Source of the DNA: Leifsonia sp. NPDC080035
GTDB lineage: Bacteria > Actinomycetota > Actinomycetes > Actinomycetales > Microbacteriaceae
Assembly (NCBI RefSeq): GCF_040050925.1
Contig: NZ_CP157390.1
Location: forward strand, 1,116,001 to 1,180,000
Direction: 5' to 3'
DNA: 64,000 nucleotides
Made by a program: the position numbers and the translations under genes. The notes beneath the pieces were generated by a model. That model made no database searches. It saw only the letters and a program-made list of their open reading frames with translations, and was not told the origin of the DNA. Positions 1-7,764 of the stretch are shown one piece after another. Position 1 is the first letter of the stretch; every line of letters begins with the position of its first letter.

Positions 1-1298
1 TCGAGGCAGTTGCGGGCGTCAATCACGGTGCGGCCGCGGACGAGGGAGCGGAGCTCGGCGGGGTCCGCGTTCGTGAACTCGTCCCACTCGGTGAGCACGA
101 CCGTGAGGTCGGCGTCCTCGATCGCCTCGTGCAGCGAGTCCGCGTAGCCGAGGGTCGGGAACAGCCGCTGCGCGGTCGCTCGGGCCTCCGGGTCGTAGAC
201 GACCACCTGTGCGCCGCGCAGGTGCAGGGCCGCGGCGACGTTCAGCGCCGGGGAGTCGCGCACGTCGTCGGTGTGCGGTTTGAAGGCCGCGCCGAGCACG
301 CCGATCCTGCGGTTCAGGACGGAGCCGCCGAGCGCCTGCAGCGCCAGGTCGATGACCCGCTGGCGACGGCCCATGTTGATCTCGTCCACCTGCTGCAGCA
401 GTCCGACGGCGCTGTGCGCGCCCAGCTCGTTGGAGCGGTGCATCAGCGCGCGGATGTCCTTCGGGAGGCAGCCGCCGCCGAAGCCGAGGCCCGCGTTCAA
501 GAAGCGCCGGCCGATCCGCGCGTCGTGCCCGAGAGCGTCCGCGAGCAGCGAGACATCCGCTCCTGCGACATCGCACAGCTCGGCGATGGCGTTGATGAAC
601 GAGATCTTCGTTGCGAGGAACGCGTTGGCGCTCACCTTCACCAGCTCCGCGGTGGGCAGGTCGGCGACGATCACCGGCGAACCGTCCGCGATCGGCTTCG
701 CGTACACGCGGCGCAGCAGCGCCTCGGCACGGGCGGACGCGCCGCCGAAGACGAGGCGGTCAGGCGAGAGGGTGTCCTCGACGGCCTTGCCCTCGCGCAG
801 GAACTCCGGGTTCCAGACGAGTTCGGCCTGCACGCCGGCCGGGGCCGCGTCCGCGACGATCGCCCGCAGCCGGGCGCCGGTCCCGACCGGCACCGTCGAC
901 TTGCCGACGATGAGCGCGTCGTGGGTGAGGTTCTCCGCGATCCCGCGCGCCGCCGCCTCCACATAGGAGAGGTTCGCCGCGAACGAGCCGGACTGCTGCG
1001 GCGTCCCGACGCAGATGAAGTGGACGTCGGAGACGGCGACCGCCTCGGCGATGTCGGTGGTGAACGTGAGCCGGCCTGCGGCGACGTTCGAACGGATCAG
1101 CTCGGGCAGGCCGGGCTCGAAGAACGGCGCGCGGCCCTCCTTCAGCTCCTCGACCTTGCGCGGGTCGGTGTCGACGCCGATCACGTCGAAGCCGAGCTCT
1201 GCCATCGCTGCGGCGTGGGTAGCGCCCAGGTAACCGGTGCCGATCACGCTGATGCGGGGAGCCGGCTGGTCCTTCTGGGCCTTCTTGGTGGTGGTCAT
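1..1298 (-). CDS. ugd: UDP-glucose 6-dehydrogenase (3' end outside window)
   Basis: Oxidises UDP-glucose to UDP-glucuronate with NAD in the cytoplasm, supplying a precursor for acidic polysaccharides. The N-terminus has the Rossmann motif GTGYLG (about residues 20-25), followed by FICVGTP, the STVPVGTG region and the catalytic cysteine motif GGGCLPKD. The C-terminal UDP-binding part reads through to VIDARNCL at the window edge, so only the last residues are missing. The ATG at 1298 follows a short leader. The stop of the GH26 gene upstream lies 26 bp away on the same strand, so it is likely the third gene of an operon with the glycosyltransferase and the glycosidase. Family assignment is secure. 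Its dedication to this locus is inferred from position. Confidence 0.93.
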   Translation of the reverse strand, partial: MTTTKKAQKDQPAPRISVIGTGYLGATHAAAMAELGFDVIGVDTDPRKVEELKEGRAPFFEPGLPELIRSNVAAGRLTFTTDIAEAVAVSDVHFICVGTPQQSGSFAANLSYVEAAARGIAENLTHDALIVGKSTVPVGTGARLRAIVADAAPAGVQAELVWNPEFLREGKAVEDTLSPDRLVFGGASARAEALLRRVYAKPIADGSPVIVADLPTAELVKVSANAFLATKISFINAIAELCDVAGADVSLLADALGHDARIGRRFLNAGLGFGGGCLPKDIRALMHRSNELGAHSAVGLLQQVDEINMGRRQRVIDLALQALGGSVLNRRIGVLGAAFKPHTDDVRDSPALNVAAALHLRGAQVVVYDPEARATAQRLFPTLGYADSLHEAIEDADLTVVLTEWDEFTNADPAELRSLVRGRTVIDARNCL

Positions 1299-1324
1299 GT
1301 CCGGTCCTTTCGTGTGCGGCCTGG

Positions 1325-2836
1325 TCAGCCGGCCGGGGTGAGGGTGAAGTCGTCCTCCGGCCTGGTGAGGCCGGTGATGAACGCCGAGAGGGTGTCGGCG
1401 CGGGAATCGATGCGCCAGTCGTTGGTGGCGCGGACGCCTTCGACGTAACTGGTGACGGCGAGGTTGAACCAGGAGAAGCCGATGATGTCGGAGTTCTCGG
1501 GTTTCGCGAGGCTGTCGAAGAAGGAGGTGATCCAGGTGGCCTTGTGGCCTCCGGTCTCCGACGCTCCGACCTCCGCGAGGATGATCGGTTTCGCGGTCAT
1601 CGCCCTCAACTCCTTCAGACTCGCGGAGAACGTGTAGTCGAAGCTGAAGTCGTTGTCGGACTTGTACGGCGGCCGCATGTAGCCGGAGAGGCCGACCCAG
1701 TCGACGTAGTCGTCGCCGGGGTAGAGACCGGCCAGGTAGCCGTCCGCCTTGTGGGTGGCGGGCAGGTTGTTGACGATGTTCGGCGCCCACACCCAGATCA
1801 CCAGCTTGTTCGCGCCCTCCTGCTGGAACACGTCGTGCACGTGGCGCCACATCTTCACGTAATCGCCGACGTTGTTGCCGTTGATGGATTTGCCCTGACC
1901 GTCGGTCTCCGACCACGGGTACCAGATACCGTTCATCTCGTGGTCGAGGCGGATGGCGAGGGGCAGCCCGGTGGCGACCACATCCTTCGCGTACTGGTGC
2001 AGGTAGGCGTCGAACTTCCCGTTGATGATGTTCGGCAGCGAGTACTCCGGCGCGACGTTGGAGTCGTTGCCCGCGTCGATCGGACGGGACTCCCAGGTCA
2101 TCATCGGCAGGCGGCCCTGCTGCCAGGCGCGGGTGACCGCGTTGGCGCGGAAACTCTCGTCCCAGCCGCTGAAGTAGCCGACGAGGTTGGGCGAGACGCC
2201 GACCTTCGCGCTGGTGGCGTCGAAGGTCGCCCAATTGAAGGGCGCCTGCTCGGTGTACATCCCGTAGTAGCGGCTGGACGGCTGCACCAGCGAGGCGCGC
2301 GACGGCGCCGTGATCGGTGCGGCGCCGCCGGAACCGCTGCCGCCTGAACCGCTGCCGCCCGAACCGCCTGAGCCGCCCTGGCCGGACGCTGACGCCCCGT
2401 CGGCGCCGGAGCCGTGACTGCCCGATCCCGCGCCGGCCTTCGCGGACGCGAGCTGAGCCTTCACCGAGGCGAGCTCGCTCTGCGCCGCGGAGGCCTTCTG
2501 CTGCGCGGTGGCGAGCTGCTTCGCCGCGGTCGCCTGGGCGGCGAGCGCCTCCTTCTGCATCGCCGTCATCTTGCCCTTCTGCGAGGCGACGGTCTGGGTC
2601 GCCCGCTCGAGGTTGCGGCGGAGCTCGGCGTTCTGCTCGGCGAACGGCGACACGGCCTCGGCCGCCTGGGTGACGGCCTTTCGGAGCGGGGCGCCGGTGG
2701 GCGAGACCCAGACGTAGGCCGAGATGCCGATGAGCACGGTCGCGAGCACGAGGAAGGCGGCGGTGGTCGCCTGCGAGCGTGACTTGGACTGCGACCACCA
2801 GGTCGCGGCTTTGCTGCTGAGAGTGGGGCTAGACAA
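1325..2836 (-). CDS. Membrane-anchored GH26-family glycosidase
   Basis: A 503-residue protein. It has a short cytoplasmic tail, one membrane helix (about 25-44), an alanine/glutamine-rich coiled coil (about 60-133), a Gly/Ser linker (about 135-175) and a C-terminal catalytic domain (about 195-490). The domain carries the GH26 acid/base motif LDHEMNGIWYPW with Glu300 and a probable nucleophile Glu422 in ILAEVGA. GH26 enzymes cut beta-mannans or mixed-linkage beta-glucans. Here the enzyme would face the outside on a stalk. Its start overlaps the end of the glycosyltransferase gene by 8 bp, which suggests translational coupling. I infer that it trims or releases the polymer made by its neighbour. 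The substrate cannot be read from the sequence. Confidence 0.85.
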   Translation of the reverse strand: MSSPTLSSKAATWWSQSKSRSQATTAAFLVLATVLIGISAYVWVSPTGAPLRKAVTQAAEAVSPFAEQNAELRRNLERATQTVASQKGKMTAMQKEALAAQATAAKQLATAQQKASAAQSELASVKAQLASAKAGAGSGSHGSGADGASASGQGGSGGSGGSGSGGSGSGGAAPITAPSRASLVQPSSRYYGMYTEQAPFNWATFDATSAKVGVSPNLVGYFSGWDESFRANAVTRAWQQGRLPMMTWESRPIDAGNDSNVAPEYSLPNIINGKFDAYLHQYAKDVVATGLPLAIRLDHEMNGIWYPWSETDGQGKSINGNNVGDYVKMWRHVHDVFQQEGANKLVIWVWAPNIVNNLPATHKADGYLAGLYPGDDYVDWVGLSGYMRPPYKSDNDFSFDYTFSASLKELRAMTAKPIILAEVGASETGGHKATWITSFFDSLAKPENSDIIGFSWFNLAVTSYVEGVRATNDWRIDSRADTLSAFITGLTRPEDDFTLTPAG

Positions 2837-4388
2837 GGAACAGAGCCTCCAGGGTCAGGATCGCGATTCCGATCAGGTAGGGGATGGCGGCCAGCGGGTT
2901 GAGCCGCCGGCGGGTCTTCGTGGTCTTCTTTGCCGGGGCGGCAGCCGCTGCCGTCTTGGCGGCGGTGCGCGCCTCCGCTCGGGTGAGCGTCGCGGTCGCG
3001 GTCGCCGCGGCCAGCGCGGTGCCGGTGGTGACGCCGCCGACCTCGTCGGCGATCGCCGGCCGCGCGGACGACGGGCCGGGATCGGGCTGGTCGGCGCTGC
3101 CGAGCGCGGCGATCTCGTCGTCGGAGCTGATCTCCCCCGGTCCGCCCGCGTACGCTCCGGCTCGGGTTCCCCAGCCGCTGGCGTGCGCCATCCGGAAGAA
3201 CCCGATAAGCCGGATCGGCATCAGGAAGAACGTGGAGACGATGATGAACACCGGCAGCCGGAAGAAGTCGCTCGGCTTCTCGGAGAGGTGCCGGATCTGC
3301 CGGATGGACATGCTGATCACCGACGAGGCGACCATCAGCGCGACCACCGCGAGGATGCCGCCCTGCACCCCGTAGGACTGCAGGAAGCCCTCGTAGAAGT
3401 TGTAGCCCTGGCCGGTGATCGACCGCCACACCCAGCCGCCGAGCACACCGGCGAGCAGGAACGGCAGGATGATGTCCATCACGAAGAAGAACGCGAGCAC
3501 CGGAGCGTGCCCCAGCATCCACGGCAGCATGCGCATCGTGTTGTACTGGCTTCCGCGCGCCCAGCGCAGCTGCTGCTTGAACAGCTTCTTCACCTTCAGC
3601 GGGGCGTCCGTGTAGACCAGGCTCGTGTGCTGGTACACCGTGCGGTAGCCCTCCTTGAGCGTGAGGTTCGTGAGCGTCCGGTCGTCGGAGACCTCCAGGA
3701 ACACGCCGAGGAAGCGCTCCGTCATGAACTTGTCCATGACCCGCATCAGGATCGAGCGGCGGAAGGCGATGGTGCGGCCGGGCAGGCAGCCGATCTGCCC
3801 GACGACGCTCTGAGCCGGCATCGAGTAGAGGGCCCGCGAGTTCTCCAGCCAGTCCGCCCAGCGGGTGATCCAGCTGCGCGTCGGCTCCAGGATGCGCTGC
3901 TTGGTGGTGACCCCGCCGACGCGCTGGTCGGCGAACGGCTTGACCAGCTCGCTCAGGGTGTTCTGCGTCCAGACCGTGTCCGAGTCGACGAGCACGGTGA
4001 TCTCGCCGGTGGACATCCTGGTCCCGATCATCACGGCGTTGCGCTTGCCGGGAATGGGCGTGTGCACCCAGCGCACGAGCGGGGCGAACTCCTCGCACAC
4101 CTCGGCGAGCTCGGGGTTCGGGGCGCCGTTGATCACGACGATGATCTCGCCCGGCTTCTGCTCGACCATGCGGCCGAGCACGTCGCGGAAGAGGTCGAGC
4201 GGCTCGTCGACCACGGGGACGACGACGCTCGTCGTGCCGTGGAACTCGTCGGTGTACGGGCGGTAGCGGCGGGACATCAGGACCTTCACGATCCAGATGA
4301 CCCAGATCAGGGCGGAGTAGATCGCGAAGAGGTAGAACTCCGGGTGCCCGCCGAGCATGTGCCGGAGCTGCAACAGGAAAATGAACAC
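2829..4388 (-). CDS. Processive family-2 glycosyltransferase (polysaccharide synthase)
   Basis: A 519-residue membrane glycosyltransferase of the hyaluronan/cellulose-synthase type. One N-terminal membrane helix lies near 18-38. The GT2 domain shows VVINGAPNP, the DSD metal/UDP-binding motif at about 135-137, the SDDR base region near 234-237 and the QxxRW motif (Gln272 to Trp276) typical of processive synthases. Three further helices follow (about 295-320, 345-365, 380-405). Then comes an Ala/Lys-rich cytoplasmic stretch and an unusual last helix that ends at the C-terminus. It is the first gene of the operon with GH26 and ugd, so UDP-glucuronate is a plausible donor or donor precursor. Polymer identity is unknown. 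Confidence 0.88.
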   Translation of the reverse strand: MFIFLLQLRHMLGGHPEFYLFAIYSALIWVIWIVKVLMSRRYRPYTDEFHGTTSVVVPVVDEPLDLFRDVLGRMVEQKPGEIIVVINGAPNPELAEVCEEFAPLVRWVHTPIPGKRNAVMIGTRMSTGEITVLVDSDTVWTQNTLSELVKPFADQRVGGVTTKQRILEPTRSWITRWADWLENSRALYSMPAQSVVGQIGCLPGRTIAFRRSILMRVMDKFMTERFLGVFLEVSDDRTLTNLTLKEGYRTVYQHTSLVYTDAPLKVKKLFKQQLRWARGSQYNTMRMLPWMLGHAPVLAFFFVMDIILPFLLAGVLGGWVWRSITGQGYNFYEGFLQSYGVQGGILAVVALMVASSVISMSIRQIRHLSEKPSDFFRLPVFIIVSTFFLMPIRLIGFFRMAHASGWGTRAGAYAGGPGEISSDDEIAALGSADQPDPGPSSARPAIADEVGGVTTGTALAAATATATLTRAEARTAAKTAAAAAPAKKTTKTRRRLNPLAAIPYLIGIAILTLEALFLV

Positions 4389-4841
4389 GGACGGGACCTC
4401 TCAGTGGTGGGGAAGGAGGGGCGGCATCCGCAACGCTGGGGATCTGGTCTGGTTCGGGTGGACCCAGTTCTACGCGACCGGATTCGTGCCCCGCAAGAGG
4501 GGGTGGAACGGGTTGGACATCGGGCCCGGAACCTGCTTCCTGTACCCGTGTCCGCCGACATGCGGACACGATGCGAGAACCCTCATGAGAGGTCTCGAAG
4601 TCCTGGTGGCGCGGCGATTCGTGGGAGCGCTCCCCGGGCGTGTCCACGCGGATCGGAGCGCGGTCTTGTACCCCGGGACCGCGCTCGGAGACGGGTCGCG
4701 AAGATGACGAAGTTTTACATCGCCGTCACATCGCGTTCACACTCCGGTGACGGAAATCGCGGTGCTGTCGCGCTCCGAGGGGCGGGGCTATGCTGGCGCC
4801 GTGAACCAGCAGCTGGATGCGCCACTGCGAGAGGGGACGAC
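4389..4841. promoter_or_regulatory. Gene-free 453-bp divergent spacer with two inverted repeats
   Basis: This spacer separates the polysaccharide operon (leftward) from a lipoprotein gene (rightward). No credible coding frame is present. It holds a perfect 9-bp inverted repeat, cgtgtccgc (4547-4555) and gcggacacg (4562-4570), and a perfect 10-bp inverted repeat, gagcgcggtc (4656-4665) and gaccgcgctc (4677-4686). Both lie on the upstream side of the synthase gene, at about 160-180 and 270-300 bp from its start. They could be operators for an unseen regulator or leader-RNA hairpins. I cannot tell which. Confidence 0.5.
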
Positions 4842-5318
4842 ATGATCTCCGGCACGATCCGACGCCGTGCGACGGCTGCGCTGGTGGGGGCGGCCGTGCT
4901 CGCCCTGCTCACGGGATGCGACCTGTTCGCACCGCAGGACACCAAGGACATCGAGGAGACGAGCGACGGCGTCAGCGGCACCGTCGGTCAGGTGTTCGTC
5001 GGCAACGCCGTGCTGCTGACGCTGGAGAGCGGCACCCCGACCAACCTGGTCGCAAGCCTCGTCAACAACGGCGACAAGACCGAGAACGTAGACATCAGCA
5101 CCTCGGCGGGCAAGGAGTCCGTCTCGCTGGAGCCGTCGCAGGTGGTGCAGATCGGCAGCTCGGACTCGGGCGGCGGCCAGACCGTGCAGTTCGAGGACCT
5201 CGGCGCCAAGCCGGGATCGCTGGCGAATGTGACGTTCGACACGGGCACAGAGACGCTCACGCTCCGGGTGCCGGTGCTGGACGGCGCGCTGGAGCAGTAC
5301 AAGGACCTCGCGCCGTAA
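4842..5318 (+). CDS. Small secreted lipoprotein of unknown function
   Basis: A 158-residue protein. Its N-terminus is a lipoprotein signal: RRR, a hydrophobic stretch, then the lipobox LLTGC with the lipidated cysteine at residue 26. The mature part is a beta-rich domain of roughly 130 residues (repeated hydrophobic/polar alternation, TNLVASLVNNGDKTENVDI, ETLTLRVPVLDG) resembling small Ig-like or DUF-type lipoproteins of actinobacteria. No enzyme motif is visible. The ATG at 4842 is preceded by gagaggggacgac, a good ribosome site. It stands alone and is divergent from the polysaccharide operon. Function unknown. Confidence 0.85.
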   Translation: MISGTIRRRATAALVGAAVLALLTGCDLFAPQDTKDIEETSDGVSGTVGQVFVGNAVLLTLESGTPTNLVASLVNNGDKTENVDISTSAGKESVSLEPSQVVQIGSSDSGGGQTVQFEDLGAKPGSLANVTFDTGTETLTLRVPVLDGALEQYKDLAP

Positions 5319-5334
5319 GCGGTGGGCCGGTCGG

Positions 5335-5673
5335 TCAGCTCCCCGGCGTCGGCGCGATCACGAGGCGGGCTATCAGGCCGTCGCGCAGCGTGAAGCGCAT
5401 CGGGCCCGTGCCGTTGTAGCCGTCCCCGCTCACCCGCAGGTCGGCGACCACCTCGTCGCCGTCCCGATGCCAGTCCAACAGTTCGAAGTGCGAGCGGACG
5501 CCGATGTTGTCCGTCCGGTTCCAGGAGGCGACGCCGTCCGCGCCGTGGAAGACGCGTCCCCAGTCGTTCAGTTCCGCGTCCGGCGTGAAGGCGGCGACGA
5601 ACGCCGCGCTGTCCGCAGCGTTGGTGGCCTGGATGAAGGCGGCGATCGGAGCGGGCAGGTCCTCGGCGGGCAT
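5335..5673 (-). CDS. NTF2/SnoaL-like small protein
   Basis: A 112-residue protein with the cone-shaped NTF2-like pattern. An N-terminal helix (PAPIAAFIQATNAAD) is followed by the AFVAAFTPDAELNDWGRVFHGADGVASW segment, split here by its loop, and a C-terminal sheet. This matches the nuclear-transport-factor-2/SnoaL superfamily, which includes hydrolases, isomerases and many unknown proteins. I chose ATG 5673 because gaagaaagg lies just upstream and the reading frame before it does not look like protein. The gene converges on the lipoprotein gene with only 16 bp between stops. The ligand or reaction cannot be predicted. Confidence 0.8.
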   Translation of the reverse strand: MPAEDLPAPIAAFIQATNAADSAAFVAAFTPDAELNDWGRVFHGADGVASWNRTDNIGVRSHFELLDWHRDGDEVVADLRVSGDGYNGTGPMRFTLRDGLIARLVIAPTPGS

Positions 5674-5761
5674 GGCGGCCTTTCTTCGAAGGGGTTCATG
5701 TGCAAGGATGCGCGACGCCTCCGGGGATGGCAAGAACGGCCCCCGGTGGGAGCATCGGGCC

Positions 5762-6451
5762 ATGGACGACGATCGCATCACCGAGGTGGACAGCCGGAAG
5801 TCCGAGAGTCCGGCGAAGGGCGGCCGGATCTCGCGGCTCCGCGTCGCGTGCATGGTGGGCGCGGGCATCCTCACCGCCGTCGTGGTCGGGTTCACCGGCG
5901 GCTGGGTCTTCGCGGCCTCGGCCGGGTGGGCGGTCGCGTGCGCCGTCTACGTCGTCTGGGTCTGGGCCACCATCTCGAGGATGGACGGCCCGGCCACGCG
6001 CGCGCACGCCTCGCGGGAGGATCCGTCCAAGACGACGAGCGACACCCTGCTGCTCGTCGCGTCGGTGGCGAGCCTGGTTGCCGTCGCCCTGCTGCTGGGG
6101 CAGGCGACGAAGGCCAAACCGCCCGAGAAGGATCTGCTGGCGATCGTCGCCGGCACCTCCGTCGCGCTGTCGTGGTTCTTCATCCACACGCTCTACACGC
6201 TGCGCTACGCGGTGCTGTACTACACGAAGCCGGAGCTGGGCGGCATCTCCTTCAACCAGGACGACCCGCCTCGCTACCTCGACTTCGCCTACCTCTCGTT
6301 CACGGTGGGGATGACGTTCCAGGTGTCGGACACGGACATCTCCAGCACGACGATCCGCGCGGTCATCCTGCGCCACATGATGCTCTCGTACCTCTTCGGC
6401 GCCGTGATCCTGGCGCTGTCGGTGAACATCGTCGCCAGCCTCGCCGCCTGA
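5762..6451 (+). CDS. DUF1345 family membrane protein
   Basis: A 229-residue integral membrane protein. After a charged N-terminus come helices near 30-47, 50-68, 95-112, 125-143 and a last one near 205-225. The motif YLDFAYLSFTVGMTFQVSDTDI (split by its loop) near 170-190 is the conserved region of DUF1345. Function is unknown for the family. It is transcribed on its own strand between the NTF2-like gene and the SAP-like gene, with no sign of an operon. The start at 5762 is preceded by gggagcatcgggcc, a moderate ribosome site. Confidence 0.85.
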   Translation: MDDDRITEVDSRKSESPAKGGRISRLRVACMVGAGILTAVVVGFTGGWVFAASAGWAVACAVYVVWVWATISRMDGPATRAHASREDPSKTTSDTLLLVASVASLVAVALLLGQATKAKPPEKDLLAIVAGTSVALSWFFIHTLYTLRYAVLYYTKPELGGISFNQDDPPRYLDFAYLSFTVGMTFQVSDTDISSTTIRAVILRHMMLSYLFGAVILALSVNIVASLAA

Positions 6452-6554
6452 GCCCGGCTCGGACGCCGCCTGGTCGCGACCTGCGAGGGCGTTGAAGCAG
6501 CGGCCGGGGAGTGGGAACGTTCGTGGGGAGACGTGGGAGGTCCGAGGAGGTCCG

Positions 6555-6992
6555 ATGGGAAAGCGCAAGAAGCTCGAGAAGGCGGCCGAGAAGGCGTACG
6601 CACGCGCGGAGAAGGCGATCGAGGCGGCGGTGGAGGCGGCGGCCGCCGTCGACAAGGACGCCAGGAAGCGCGCGAAGAAGCTGCGGAAGCGGCTGGCCGA
6701 GCAGGTGCCGGCGGCGGGCGGGCCCGCGCGCCGTCCGGACGGCGCCGATCACACCGCCGACTCCACCGAGCCGGACGCGCCGATCGACCTGACGCCGCCG
6801 CTCCCGACGGTCACCGACGACGACGCGGACACCGCGGCGGAGTTCGCCGGGTCGGCCGCGACCTCGGCGCCGCACGATCCCGAGCTCGACCGGATGACCG
6901 TCCAGGCCCTCCGCGACGCGGCGCGCGCCCGCGGCATCCTCAACGTCTCGCGCCTGACCAAGGGCCAGCTCATCGAGCGCCTGAGCGACTAG
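6555..6992 (+). CDS. Basic helical protein with C-terminal SAP/Rho-N-like domain
   Basis: A 145-residue protein. The first ~55 residues are a highly charged Lys/Ala/Glu helix (KRKKLEKAAEKAYARAEKAI) that could form a coiled coil. A disordered acidic, Pro/Thr-rich middle follows. The last ~35 residues (LDRMTVQALRDAARARGI, then RLTKGQLIERLSD) match the SAP/Rho N-terminal helix-extension-helix fold, a nucleic-acid binding module. A strong ribosome site (gaggaggtccg) precedes ATG 6555. The make-up suggests a small DNA- or RNA-binding chromosomal protein. This is inference from composition and the short motif. Confidence 0.75.
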   Translation: MGKRKKLEKAAEKAYARAEKAIEAAVEAAAAVDKDARKRAKKLRKRLAEQVPAAGGPARRPDGADHTADSTEPDAPIDLTPPLPTVTDDDADTAAEFAGSAATSAPHDPELDRMTVQALRDAARARGILNVSRLTKGQLIERLSD

Positions 6993-7108
6993 CGACTAGC
7001 GGACCGCGACGGCGGGAATGCTCCCCGGCGAGCATGTGTTTGTATGGATATAGCCGGGCAATGGGGCCTCGAGGCGCCTTTTCCATCCACTCTCGAGGAG
7101 TTCCACTC

Positions 7109-7699
7109 ATGTCGCTCACCGACACCGCCACCCGTGCCGCCGAGACCTCCGTCCCGCTGCTGCCCGCGCTCGCCGAGCGCTGGAGTCCGCGAGCGTTCGA
7201 CGCCAGCGCCACCATCGACGAGGACAAGCTGACCGCCGCCCTGGAGGCCGCGCGCTGGTCGCCGTCCGCCGCGAACACGCAGCCCTGGCGGTTCATCGTC
7301 GCGCGCCGCGGCAGCGAGGCGTTCGACACGATCGTCGGTTCCCTGATGGGCTTCAACACCGCGTGGGCCGGCGCCGCGAGCGTTCTGATCGTCGCCGTGG
7401 CCGAGGTCGTCGACGCCGAGGGCAACGAGCGCCGCTGGGCGACCTACGACCTGGGCCAGGCCATGGCGCACCTCAGCGTCCAGGCGCACCACGACGGCCT
7501 CCACGTCCACCAGATGGGCGGCTTCGACCCCGAAGCGCTGCGCGCGGCGTTCGGAATCGAGGGCCGCTTCACGCCGGTTTCGGTGACCGCTCTCGGCACC
7601 CTGGGCGACGTCGACGCCCTCCCGGAGGCGCTGCGCGAGCGCGAGCTCGCCCCGCGCACCCGCCGCCCGCTCCCCGAGGTGCTGCTCGTCAACGAGTGA
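7109..7699 (+). CDS. Nitroreductase family flavoprotein
   Basis: A 196-residue FMN-dependent oxidoreductase of the nitroreductase fold. The FMN-binding motifs RWSPRAFD (near residue 25) and ARWSPSAANTQPWRF (near 45-60) are intact, and the C-terminal part (GIEGRFTPVSVTALGTLG) matches the family. Length is typical of the smaller members. The start at 7109 has gaggagttccactc before it. A short hairpin (atgctc 7018-7023, gagcat 7030-7035) lies in the leader region and may end the upstream transcript. The physiological substrate is not predictable. Quinones, nitroaromatics or enones are typical of the family. Confidence 0.9.
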   Translation: MSLTDTATRAAETSVPLLPALAERWSPRAFDASATIDEDKLTAALEAARWSPSAANTQPWRFIVARRGSEAFDTIVGSLMGFNTAWAGAASVLIVAVAEVVDAEGNERRWATYDLGQAMAHLSVQAHHDGLHVHQMGGFDPEALRAAFGIEGRFTPVSVTALGTLGDVDALPEALRERELAPRTRRPLPEVLLVNE

Positions 7700-7721
7700 C
7701 GCGACCCGCGCCCGTCGGACA

Positions 7722-7761
7722 CGAAGACGCCCTCATCCCGCGTGGATGAGGGCGTTCTTCG
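7722..7761. terminator. Bidirectional hairpin between convergent genes
   Basis: A near-perfect stem, cgaagacgccctcat (7722-7736) against atgagggcgttcttcg (7746-7761), with one bulged base and a 9-nt loop. It lies between the stop codons of the nitroreductase gene and the alcohol dehydrogenase gene, where it can terminate both transcripts. There is no long T-tract, as is common in GC-rich actinobacteria. Confidence 0.75.
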
Positions 7762-7764
7762 CGG

